From positions 1-17,181 of the forward strand of contig CAYSCH010000197.1 of NCBI GenBank assembly GCA_964429355.1: a stretch of 17,181 nt of DNA, written 5' to 3'. Shown piece after piece: positions 1 through 6,712 of this stretch. The DNA is from JAAYAY01 sp964429355. Lineage in GTDB: Bacteria > Planctomycetota > Planctomycetia > Pirellulales > Thermoguttaceae. Both the position numbers and the translations under genes were made by a program. Each line of letters starts with the position of its first letter. The first letter of the stretch is position 1. Below the pieces are notes generated by a model, which searched no databases, was not told where the DNA came from, and saw only the letters and a list, made by a program, of their open reading frames with translations.

Positions 1-22
1 GGGATGCTGGCGGGGGGATCGC

Positions 23-81
23 ACGGTGGTTGAAGGGATGGGGGAACGTGCATTCCGAGGAGATTGCCTCGAGGCGGTGGA
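23..81. repeat. 59-nt direct repeat, copy a
   Basis: This segment recurs at 218-276 with about 54 of 59 positions identical by eye. The shared core is GGTTGAAGGGATGGGGGAAC followed by GTGCATTCCG; the differences cluster around GAGGAG versus GGAAAG. The two copies flank the start of a CCAGTGGCAC repeat element, so the region has been built by duplication. Confidence 0.85.
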
Positions 82-119
82 GTTGGGGCCCCGGGGTACT
101 GCCCTGACGCACTGCCGGG

Positions 120-345
120 ATGCGGAGATGGAACGCCAAGCATTGACCAGCACTGGCGGAGCCAGTGGCACACGGCCAGTGGCACACGGCGACCAGCACC
201 GGCGGAGCCAGTGGCATACGGCGGTTGAAGGGATGGGGGAACGTGCATTCCGGAAAGATTGCCTCAAGGCGGTGGATTGAGGAGAATGGGCTCGCGGGAG
301 GGCACCCGGCGGAGTGAGTCTGGAGCAACCATAGCGGGTGCGAGG
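120..345. repeat. CCAGTGGCAC tandem-repeat element, copy 1
   Basis: The left end (120-157) is identical for 38 nt to 2923-2960. The right end, GGAGTGAGTCTGGAGCA at 311-327, is identical to 3118-3134. Between the ends are units built on CACTGGC-GGA-GCCAGTG, a 7-bp stem with a 3-nt loop (151-167; a degenerate copy at 197-213), followed by GGCACACGG. Copy b of the 59-nt repeat (218-276) lies inside this element. Shared ends with a variable middle suggest a defined dispersed element. Its exact right boundary is uncertain. Confidence 0.8.
218..276. repeat. 59-nt direct repeat, copy b
   Basis: Second copy of the segment at 23-81, same orientation. It interrupts the CCAGTGGCAC element between its hairpin units and its right end. 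Confidence 0.85.
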
Positions 346-376
346 GGCAGTGGGTGGACTGTCTATGGTCCATCGG

Positions 377-399
377 CACTGCTTGGCAAGCAAGCAGTG
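377..399. repeat. Perfect 9-bp hairpin ending in CAGTGGCACAC
   Basis: CACTGCTTG (377-385) pairs perfectly with CAAGCAGTG (391-399) across the loop GCAAG. The outer bases CACTG/CAGTG and the trailing GGCACAC match the hairpins in the tandem-repeat element, while the inner stem differs yet still pairs. It may be a solitary member of the same hairpin family. No T-run follows, so it is not a canonical intrinsic terminator. Confidence 0.7.
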
Positions 400-486
400 G
401 CACACGCTGATTGGTTCACCTGGTCACGCAGGGCCACCCTCCCCCCGGAGTAGACGGCCGAAGAGGGATGCCCTTGGAGAAGTCAG

Positions 487-1008
487 ATGTCCCGTGCAAG
501 GTTAGTGTGGCCAGTTGTCTCTACCGTCGCTCTGATTGTCTTGGTGTTGGTTACGTTTGGAGTTCATCAATGTCTTTCAGGGCGTATTCGGGGTCCCGGA
601 ACTGGAGCGGAATCGCCTGCGAGAGGACGTGTTCTGGCCAAGCAGGAGTGGCCGCGAACGCTTGTTGACCTTCTTTCGGACGCACGGCAACGGCAGATTG
701 CGGTTGGTGAAATCCGTGTGTATCAGGTGTCCCGTGATGAATACTACTGGGCATTTTGTGGGGCAGCGCCAGATTTGTTTGCGCTAATGAACGAACGTTG
801 GAAGCTCTGTGCCGTAAAGAAAGACGAGCAACTTGTTCGGCGGTTTCTGCAGCGCATGCCCACAGAGCTTCTATCCTCGAACCATCCCAACGAAACTGCG
901 TACCATCTGTCCTCGAATTGGCTGGGGGGTGAGAAGGGTGATTTGTATTGCGTTATGAATGACGACGCCAACAGGGCATGCGTCGTCAGGTACTACTACA
1001 ATTTTTAG
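487..1008 (+). CDS. Unrecognised membrane-anchored protein
   Basis: I do not recognise this 173-residue protein. It opens with a short basic segment (MSRARL) and a hydrophobic stretch at residues 8-27 (VVSTVALIVLVLVTFGVHQC). That is a signal anchor or uncleaved signal peptide, so the rest (about residues 30-173) should lie outside the cytoplasm. The exported part is mixed alpha/beta in appearance, with aromatic clusters such as YYWAF and a C-terminal RYYYNF. GGAGA at 476-480 is 6 nt before the ATG and supports this start. Sampled 60-nt lines are about 50% GC, well below the 63-73% sampled in hydrolase genes further right. It lies between two copies of a dispersed repeat with the gene at 1142, and a 73-nt repeat begins 1 nt after its stop. 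Function unknown. Confidence 0.75.
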   Translation: MSRARLVWPVVSTVALIVLVLVTFGVHQCLSGRIRGPGTGAESPARGRVLAKQEWPRTLVDLLSDARQRQIAVGEIRVYQVSRDEYYWAFCGAAPDLFALMNERWKLCAVKKDEQLVRRFLQRMPTELLSSNHPNETAYHLSSNWLGGEKGDLYCVMNDDANRACVVRYYYNF

Positions 1009-1009
1009 A

Positions 1010-1082
1010 GCCGCTAACAGAACCACCGGGTGTGCACATCCATGCCCGTGGGAAACTCGTATGTTTTGTGAGGGTTTCGAAG
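1010..1082 (+). repeat. 73-nt post-stop element, copy 1
   Basis: This sequence aligns without gaps to the reverse complement of 11974-12046, about 59 of 73 positions identical. It includes the core ACCACCGGGTGTGCACATCC and then CATGCCCGTGGGAAA. Relative to the preceding gene both copies have the same orientation and start 1 nt and 13 nt after a stop codon. CCACCGGG (1023-1030) can pair with CCCGTGG (1044-1050) with one bulge. Strand is given as the sense strand of the gene it follows. Confidence 0.8.
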
Positions 1083-1141
1083 GATTGGTGACGCGTTTGG
1101 AGCGCGATGACCATGCGGTCGCTTTTTCTGGATCACAGGAT

Positions 1142-2533
1142 ATGGCCATGAAGAGTCTGATTGTCCGAACCAGCATTTGCCGAAGAACGTTGTTGATCTG
1201 CGTTCCGATATTCGTCGCAACAGGTTGCCTCCTTGTACGGGGCGACGAAACACCTGCCGCTGGCGCGACCCACGCAAATACGCCGTGCCGAGAAATCGCG
1301 ATTCCCGAGGATGTCTGTGGCGCGAAGCTCTTGAAAGCTTCGGTATCGGCCGACGGAGGCTGCATCGTCGTCGCTGGCATGTCTGAGGTTTCGTTCTCAG
1401 GGTTCGATCCTGGCCTTCGTCTGTACTCCCCTGAAGGGGCGACGCAGATGATAGGGTTCTACAAGGCGCTTCAGGGAAAGATGCTTATCAGTACGTTCCC
1501 TCCACAAGGCGACGGTTGGCGGCAACTGCCGGCGCTGCCTACCCTGGGTTACGTATTGTCGATGGCAGTATCGGCGCAAGTGTCACCGTCGGTGGCGTCG
1601 CCAGCAACAGGTCGTCGTATTGCCTACGTTGTGAGGGAAAGTCAGGCCACCGTGCCGGAATCGTTGGACGGATTCTCCGACGACGAGATGGTGGCACACT
1701 TTGCCCAGGTTCACCAAACAATCCAAAAGCTGCCCGTTCGGGAGTCGCTGTATGTGATCGGCACCAACGACAAGACACCTCGCAGGCTCTGCGTACTTCG
1801 CGAGAACGTGCCTAGCGGGGTGTTGATATCACGAGATGATCTAAGCCTCACTTCTGTCTGTTGGAGCGTTCACGAGGACTCGGTTCTTTGTAGCGACGGA
1901 GAAGCTGTGTACAAGGTGTCGCTTTCCGGCGAAAGAACCAGCCTTTACGAGTTCGTGGAGACTCAGTGCATAGGGCAACTTCACGCAAGCGATGGGAACG
2001 TCTCGTTCGTGGAGCAGACTTTCACGGGCCTCCCCAGCCGGAACACGCTGGTTCCCAACCTGGTTACTGTCTCCTTTGACGGGGTTGTGCTCTCCAGGAG
2101 ACAGCTTCCGGCTTTTGATCCCGACACGCTGGAAACATGCCGGGCTCTGGCACCCACTCCGCAGTCGCCTCGCGCCGGAAACAAGAAGTTTGCGGTGGCC
2201 CCGGAAAGGTACAACCTGGCGATTCTTGGCGAAGGCAAATACGCAACCTTCGATAAGGAGCTGCATCTCACGGAAGACGACAAACCCGCCACATACACTC
2301 TTCGCGTGAGGTCACTCAAGGCACCCGACGATGTGTTGAGTGAACAGCAATTCTCCTTTGGAAGACTACCGCTCTACTACAGTCTTGCTGCCTTTGTCGC
2401 CGGTGAAGAAGCCGTGCTCCTTATTGAAAAAGTCAATCCTGACGGCTCGTACGCTCGCGAGGAACTGCCGGTTGTCAAGGCGGAGGAGCAAGGAATCGCT
2501 CTTTGCCGACTTCTTCTCTTGCCTCTGAAGTGA
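1142..2533 (+). CDS. Unrecognised exported protein, propeller-like
   Basis: The frame is open from 959, but a start there would overlap the previous gene and give a non-signal-like leader. From ATG 1142 (or 1148) the protein has about 463 residues. It begins with a basic region and a hydrophobic core (LLICVPIFVATGCLL), which is a signal peptide. VATGC could be a weak lipobox, making it a possible lipoprotein. The body has repeated short beta-strand patterns, such as LYVIGTNDKTPRRLCVL, VLCSDGEAVYKVSLSGE and LVTVSFDGVVLSRRQLP, which suggest a beta-propeller. No repeat family is certain. There is no strong Shine-Dalgarno near 1142, so the start is moderately sure. A sampled line is 53% GC. Function unknown. 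Confidence 0.7.
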   Translation: MAMKSLIVRTSICRRTLLICVPIFVATGCLLVRGDETPAAGATHANTPCREIAIPEDVCGAKLLKASVSADGGCIVVAGMSEVSFSGFDPGLRLYSPEGATQMIGFYKALQGKMLISTFPPQGDGWRQLPALPTLGYVLSMAVSAQVSPSVASPATGRRIAYVVRESQATVPESLDGFSDDEMVAHFAQVHQTIQKLPVRESLYVIGTNDKTPRRLCVLRENVPSGVLISRDDLSLTSVCWSVHEDSVLCSDGEAVYKVSLSGERTSLYEFVETQCIGQLHASDGNVSFVEQTFTGLPSRNTLVPNLVTVSFDGVVLSRRQLPAFDPDTLETCRALAPTPQSPRAGNKKFAVAPERYNLAILGEGKYATFDKELHLTEDDKPATYTLRVRSLKAPDDVLSEQQFSFGRLPLYYSLAAFVAGEEAVLLIEKVNPDGSYAREELPVVKAEEQGIALCRLLLLPLK

Positions 2534-2922
2534 GGGCCTGTGCAACGGTCCCCCAGCAAAAGCTAACTTGATGCGAAGGGCAGGGGTGATCTACCTGAGA
2601 AGTATGATGCAGTTCTGCCGGGCAAGGCCGGCAAAAGGAAACGCGAGGACAAGTAGGAGACTTGTCCCGAAAACACTACCAAATGCTGGAGCGACAGCAG
2701 CGGTAGCGATTGAGCCTATTGCGTTGAAGTCGCGACAGAGCACTGTCGTATTAATCAATGCCACACGAAGAGAGTGTTCAGGCCAGGCAAGCCTCGTCCG
2801 CAACGAGGCGGCACCGAAAGTCGAAGCCACTGGCAATTCTCGCCGTGAGAAGTGACGCGCACTACGGGACCACTGTCATCCGAGCCGAGAAGGCCCCAGC
2901 GGGGTAGATCGTGGAAGTAGGA
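2534..2922. other. Intergenic region holding a stem-loop array
   Basis: No credible gene lies here. A 95-codon open frame (2568-2855) lacks a ribosome-binding site and resembles nothing. The stretch contains the five perfect stem-loops listed separately and runs into the second dispersed tandem repeat at 2923. Confidence 0.6.
2617..2851. other. Array of five perfect stem-loops (RNA candidate)
   Basis: Five short perfect hairpins occur in 235 nt. GCCGG/CCGGC is at 2617-2632. GGACAAGT/ACTTGTCC with loop AGGAG is at 2647-2667. CGACAG/CTGTCG with loop AGCA is at 2733-2748. GCCTCGT/ACGAGGC with loop CCGCA is at 2791-2809. TTCTC/GAGAA with loop GCCGT is at 2837-2851. The 8-bp and 7-bp stems are unlikely to be chance, the shorter ones could be. 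The array might be a structured RNA, part of the 3' region of the preceding gene, or a processed repeat. Strand is unknown because hairpins read the same on both strands. Confidence 0.4.
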
Positions 2923-3153
2923 ATGCGGAGATGGAACGCCAAGCATTGACCAGCACTGGCAGAGCCAGTGGCACCCATTGGCCAGCACTGGCGGAGCCAG
3001 TGGCACACGGCCAGTGGCACCCGGAGACCAGCAGTGGCGGAGCTAGTGGCACACGGCCAGTGGCACGCATCGACCAGCAGTGGCAGAGCCAGTGGCACAC
3101 GGCCAGTGGCACACCGCGGAGTGAGTCTGGAGCAGTGACGGCGGATGCGGGTG
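2923..3153. repeat. CCAGTGGCAC tandem-repeat element, copy 2
   Basis: It has the same left end (2923-2960) and right end (3118-3134) as the copy at 120-345. The middle holds four hairpin units at 2954-2970, 2986-3002, 3032-3048 and 3078-3094. The last two are spaced 46 nt apart, the first two 32 nt. The first two stems are perfect (CACTGGC/GCCAGTG); the third and fourth carry mismatches. Extra GGCCAGTGGCAC half-units separate them. The element is direct relative to copy 1, and the two bracket the genes at 487 and 1142. Bases 3154-3275 that follow hold nothing recognisable. Confidence 0.85.
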
Positions 3154-3275
3154 GCTCCCACACTGCGTGCCCAGCCGCTTGATCGAGGGCCGGAATAGCT
3201 GGTAGGCTGTTGGGCGCGTGCTGGCGGCGATGGCAGCCAGAAACTCAACTCTCAGGGCCTTCCAGGAGAGCGGTC

Positions 3276-4298
3276 ATGACGCGTGGGGTTCCATTTGCCG
3301 GCTGTGTGGTGTTGCTTGGTCTGGTGGCGTCGCTTGCTCCTGCGGCCCAGCCGGGCGGCGGCGAGGAGCGACTGAACATCGAGGCCGTCACGACACTTGA
3401 CGCGCAGGGCGGGTACATCCGTCTGGAGGGGCAGTCTCTGTTTCTGACCAGCGACCTCCAGGAGGATCCCCGGCCCGGCTACTGGCTGGATGTATCGTCC
3501 GACCCCCGCTCACCGGCACAGGTGTGCGGGTCGCTGCCCTGCGGCTGGGATGTTGCCCTGGCCGGCGACCATGCGCTGGTTTGCGACTACACCAAGCTGC
3601 TCAGCGTGTACGAGATCCGCGATCGCCGCTGGCAGCAGGTGACCAAACTGGACATGCCTTCGATGACGGAGAACCTTCTCGTCCGAGGCAAACTGGCCTA
3701 TGTGGCCAACCATGTGGCCGGCCTGACCATCGTGGACATCTCCAGGCCCTCGAAGCCGTCGATCGTCAGCAACTTCAACCCGCAGATCGATTGCGATGCC
3801 CTGGGGCTGCGGCAGGACTGCGCGATCCTCTATGCCCACTGGGAGAGCCGGCTCGTCCTGGTCGATATCAAGGATCCGGCCCAACCGCGTCAGATCGGCG
3901 TTTTCCAGAACGACCCCAAGACCTTCAACCAGGGCGAACTGGCAATCGACGGCGATTTTGCGTACTGCACGACCCTGACCGGCATGGTGATCGTAAACAT
4001 TGCCGACCCCGCCAAGGCGAAACTCGCCAAATCGGTCGACCTCCAAGGACCCGTCACGGACGTGATGGTGCAAAACGGATATGCGTTTGTCGCGGCCGGT
4101 CGCGGCGGCGTCCGCGTGCTGGACGTGCGGGACCCCAACCGACCTGAAGAAATCGGCTACTACAAGAGCGGCGACAAGTTGGCGGCCTGCCAAATTGCCG
4201 TCCAACCCGCGGCCGGCGGCAAGAGCTACTATCTCTACGTGGCCAATCGCGGGGGGCCGGCAACCGTTCTCTTGTTCAACGCTCCCGGCCGGGAGTAG
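3276..4298 (+). CDS. Secreted LVIVD-repeat beta-propeller protein
   Basis: About 340 residues. ATG 3276 is chosen over the upstream in-frame start at 3210 because AGGAG at 3264-3268 is 7 nt before it and because it opens a clean signal peptide (MTRGVPFAGCVVLLGLVASL, then APAA). The body has at least four LVIVD-type repeats: GLTIVDISRPSKP, RLVLVDIKDPAQP, GMVIVNIADPAKA and GVRVLDVRDPNRP. Each follows a strand such as LAYVANHVA or YAFVAAGRG. The family forms extracellular beta-propellers of mostly unknown ligand and is common in secreted planctomycete proteins. No catalytic motif is seen. It reads in the same direction as the arabinofuranosidase gene 183 nt downstream, so co-expression is possible but not shown. 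Confidence 0.85.
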   Translation: MTRGVPFAGCVVLLGLVASLAPAAQPGGGEERLNIEAVTTLDAQGGYIRLEGQSLFLTSDLQEDPRPGYWLDVSSDPRSPAQVCGSLPCGWDVALAGDHALVCDYTKLLSVYEIRDRRWQQVTKLDMPSMTENLLVRGKLAYVANHVAGLTIVDISRPSKPSIVSNFNPQIDCDALGLRQDCAILYAHWESRLVLVDIKDPAQPRQIGVFQNDPKTFNQGELAIDGDFAYCTTLTGMVIVNIADPAKAKLAKSVDLQGPVTDVMVQNGYAFVAAGRGGVRVLDVRDPNRPEEIGYYKSGDKLAACQIAVQPAAGGKSYYLYVANRGGPATVLLFNAPGRE

Positions 4299-4406
4299 GG
4301 GCGATGCTGCGCGGGCGGGAGGCTCTCTGCGCCGGCGGCGGTACCGCTCATTCACGACCACGATCATCGCAAGGGAATCGTCCTCACGTCGTCGCGGCTG
4401 GCCACA

Positions 4407-4433
4407 GCAGGATGGGCCGTGAGGCCATCCTGC
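4407..4433. terminator. Strong stem-loop after the LVIVD gene
   Basis: GCAGGATGGGCC (4407-4418) pairs with GGCCATCCTGC (4423-4433) across the loop GTGA, 11 bp with one bulged G. It lies 108 nt past the LVIVD stop and 48 nt before the GH127 start. It is followed by GAAAAAATT rather than a T-run on the plus strand, so a rho-independent terminator is uncertain. It may instead be a transcript-stabilising or regulatory hairpin. Confidence 0.45.
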
Positions 4434-4481
4434 CGAAAAAATTAGACCTGTCCCGTTTAATTGCCCAAAGAGGATAAACCC

Positions 4482-6365
4482 ATGCATCGGACGACTCATT
4501 TTGGTATGCGAACGTTCCGCTTTGCTGCGGCTGTAATCTTCATTGTTGGCGCCTCCATCGCGATGGTGGCCGCTGCCGAGCCGAGCGTGGGCGTGTTCGC
4601 GCCGATCGATCCGGCCCAGATCCAACTAGGCGGCGAGATCGGCCGCCGGATCGACATCACGGTCCAGAAAAACCTTCTTGCCCTCAACGTGGACAACCAG
4701 TTCCTCGCCCCATTCCGGCAAAAACAAAGCCAGCAGTTCGCCTATATCGGGCTCGGCAAGCTGATCGACGCGGCGGTCAATTTCGCCTATTACACGCACG
4801 ATCCGAAAGTCGTCGCGTTGAAAGACCAGCTGATCGACGAACTGATCGCCACGCAACTCGACGACGGCTACATCGGAATATTTCCGCCCGACACGCGAAT
4901 CCGCGACGTGTTCGATGAGCACGAGATCGCCTACAACATCCACGCGCTGGTGGACGACTACCGGCGATTTCACGATCAGCCGTCGCTGGACGCCGCGCGG
5001 AGGCTGGGCGACTACCTCGCCAAGTATTCCGCCGAGCGGCGGCACCCGACGGTGTCTTGCACCATCGATGTCGATCGGGCCATGCTTGCGCTCGGCAAAG
5101 CCACCGGCGATGCGCGATACTCCGACTACGTAATCGATCGCGAGGGCCTCGATCAGTGGCACTCGCCAATCGACGAAGTGAACGATGGCCAGTACAGCAC
5201 GGCCAACGGTCATGCCTACACGTTCATGAATCACGCTCTGGCACAGTTGGATCTTTACCGCGAGCAGCCGGACGAGTCGCTCCTGAGCCAAAGTCATCGC
5301 GTGGTCGACTATCTTTTGAAGAACGACGGCCTCGTGATCGACGGCACGTGCGGTCTGGCCGAGCGGTTTCGCAACAACCAGGAGACACACGGCGACGTGG
5401 GCGAGAGCTGCGCGACGGCCTATTTCATTCGCCTTGCGCACAACCTGCTGCAAATCGAGGGCAACACGCTCTACGGCGACCTGATGGAACGTGCAATTTA
5501 CAATGCGCTGTTCGCGGCGCAGTCGCCCGACGGGCGAAGCCTCCGCTACTACACGGCCATCGACGGGCCACGCATCTATTACCAACTCGATACCTATTGC
5601 TGCCCCGGCAACTGGCGTCGCATCGTTGCGGAATTGCCGGAGATGGTCTTCTATCGCTCGGCCGAGGGCGCCGCGATGGTCAATCTCTATACGGCAGCCA
5701 CCGGTGAAGTGCCGATCGACAAGGACCTATCGGTTCGCCTGCGTCAGGAGACCGACTATCCCAATTCCGGGACGGTTCAGATCGAAGTCTCGCCCTCGCG
5801 GACGGCGACGTTTCCCGTGACGCTGCGCATCCCGCGCTGGTGCGAATCGGCCAACGTCACAGTCAACGGTCAACCGATTGCCGAATCGCCCAAACCCGGC
5901 CAATGGTGCTTGATCCAACGCGAATGGAAGGCCGGCGATCGGATCACGCTCGACATGCCAATGTCCGTCCGTCTGGTCCAAGGGCGGAAACTACAGACCG
6001 GCAAGGTTGCCGTGATGCGCGGTCCGGTGTTGTTCTGCTTCAATCCTGCCCGCCAGGCCGAGCGCTATCCCGAATACGCCGGCCACGGCGCCGATCCGGC
6101 CGAGATCCAACGCACGATTGCCGAAGCCATCGCCCAGACGACGTTTGACTGGAACATGCCGGCAACAACGGTTCACGATGAAACCATCCGGCCGAATGGC
6201 CTCGCCCTCGAAGTACGCGGTTGGGCACCAACCAGCGACCGAACCAAACCCGCCGACCGCACGTTCATCCTTACCGAGTTCATCGACCCCAACGCCCAAC
6301 AAACCTACCTCCCCGCTGAAGCCGCCCCGCAGACCGTCGACGACGAATTGCGACTCCTACCCTAA
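4482..6365 (+). CDS. Secreted GH127 beta-L-arabinofuranosidase-like enzyme
   Basis: This 627-residue protein matches the glycoside hydrolase family 127 / DUF1680 pattern. Family members release beta-L-arabinofuranose from plant-type glycans and glycoproteins using a zinc-bound cysteine nucleophile. From ATG 4482, AGAGGA at 4469-4474 is 7 nt upstream. The signal peptide spans about residues 9-33 and ends VAAA-EP. An (alpha/alpha)6 barrel with QFAYIGLGKLIDAA and the motif TQLDDGYIG follows. The zinc and catalytic set is visible: E308 and C310 in GESCATAYFIRLA, and C373-C374 in YCCPGN, equivalent to the Cys3Glu site of the family. E294 (LAERF) is the likely acid/base. ERAIYNALFAAQSPDG is another family signature. 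The C-terminal half (about 400-627) is beta-sandwich. Substrate may differ from arabinose. A TTG at 4461 is a less likely start. Confidence 0.9.
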   Translation: MHRTTHFGMRTFRFAAAVIFIVGASIAMVAAAEPSVGVFAPIDPAQIQLGGEIGRRIDITVQKNLLALNVDNQFLAPFRQKQSQQFAYIGLGKLIDAAVNFAYYTHDPKVVALKDQLIDELIATQLDDGYIGIFPPDTRIRDVFDEHEIAYNIHALVDDYRRFHDQPSLDAARRLGDYLAKYSAERRHPTVSCTIDVDRAMLALGKATGDARYSDYVIDREGLDQWHSPIDEVNDGQYSTANGHAYTFMNHALAQLDLYREQPDESLLSQSHRVVDYLLKNDGLVIDGTCGLAERFRNNQETHGDVGESCATAYFIRLAHNLLQIEGNTLYGDLMERAIYNALFAAQSPDGRSLRYYTAIDGPRIYYQLDTYCCPGNWRRIVAELPEMVFYRSAEGAAMVNLYTAATGEVPIDKDLSVRLRQETDYPNSGTVQIEVSPSRTATFPVTLRIPRWCESANVTVNGQPIAESPKPGQWCLIQREWKAGDRITLDMPMSVRLVQGRKLQTGKVAVMRGPVLFCFNPARQAERYPEYAGHGADPAEIQRTIAEAIAQTTFDWNMPATTVHDETIRPNGLALEVRGWAPTSDRTKPADRTFILTEFIDPNAQQTYLPAEAAPQTVDDELRLLP

Positions 6366-6367
6366 AT

Positions 6368-6498
6368 GGCCTTGCGGGATTCCCAGAGGAAATTGCGGCA
6401 AGGCGCAGGAGAACTCGATGGGCCGGGGCTGACAGAGTTCGCGGCAAAACACGGACGGAATGCGAGCGCGGGGCAAGCCCACGCGGCTATCTTCATAA
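6368..6498. repeat. 131-nt tandem structured repeat, unit 1
   Basis: It starts 2 nt after the GH127 stop. It is about 127/131 identical to 6513-6643, with differences at four single bases. Both ends can fold. GCCTTGC (6369-6375) pairs with GCAAGGC (6398-6404). AGCGCGGGGC (6465-6474) pairs with GCCCACGCGGCT (6477-6488) with two bulged bases. It ends CTTCATAA. Codon-like constraint is not apparent, so a noncoding structured element is more likely than a gene. Confidence 0.85.
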
Positions 6499-6512
6499 CA
6501 ACTATTTCTCAG

Positions 6513-6643
6513 GGCCTTGCGGGATTCCCAGAGAAAATTGCGGCAAGGCGCAGGAGAGCTCGATGGGACGGGGCTGACAGAGTTCGCGGCAAAACACGGA
6601 CGGAACGCGAGCGCGGGGCAAGCCCACGCGGCTATCTTCATAA
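6513..6643. repeat. 131-nt tandem structured repeat, unit 2
   Basis: Direct copy of 6368-6498, offset by 145 nt. The 14-nt tail between the units (after CTTCATAA) differs from the tail after unit 2, so only the 131 nt are conserved. At 6655-6660 the sequence AGGGCC repeats the start of a unit and then diverges, a possible trace of a third copy. The end of the unit is 69 nt before the start of the zinc-ribbon gene. The 6366-6712 interval holds nothing else that I recognise. Confidence 0.85.
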
Positions 6644-6712
6644 GGGAATCGCGCAGGGCCATCTAGACAGGCGGAAGCCGGGCCGTCACACTACAGTGGA
6701 GGTTGCGTTGCC

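Larger units (their letters stand above)
1..486. other. Repeat-rich region upstream of first gene
   Basis: No convincing gene lies in this stretch. It holds a 59-nt direct repeat (two copies), a CCAGTGGCAC tandem-repeat element and a perfect 9-bp hairpin, each listed separately. Short open frames here translate to repetitive Arg/Gly/His/Trp-rich sequence, as expected from repeat DNA. From about 400 to 475 I see nothing recognisable except the likely leader of the gene at 487. The repeats probably continue beyond the left edge. Confidence 0.75.

Noticed and set aside
26..280. Small open frame in the left repeat region
   Set aside because: Its translation repeats its own N-terminus because of the 59-nt duplication and has no ribosome-binding site.
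2568..2855. 95-codon open frame in the intergenic stem-loop region
   Set aside because: No ribosome-binding site, no signal or domain pattern, and the stem-loops better explain the stretch.
2923..3153. Possible CRISPR array
   Set aside because: Units are contiguous imperfect repeats spaced 32 or 46 nt with no distinct unique spacers, and no cas genes are present.
4461..4481. TTG as start of the GH127 gene
   Set aside because: The ATG at 4482 has a well-placed AGAGGA, which would lie inside the coding part if TTG were used.
3510..4625. 371-codon minus-strand open frame over the LVIVD gene
   Set aside because: It covers the LVIVD repeats on the other strand and runs into the GH127 leader; composition is that of a GC-rich shadow.
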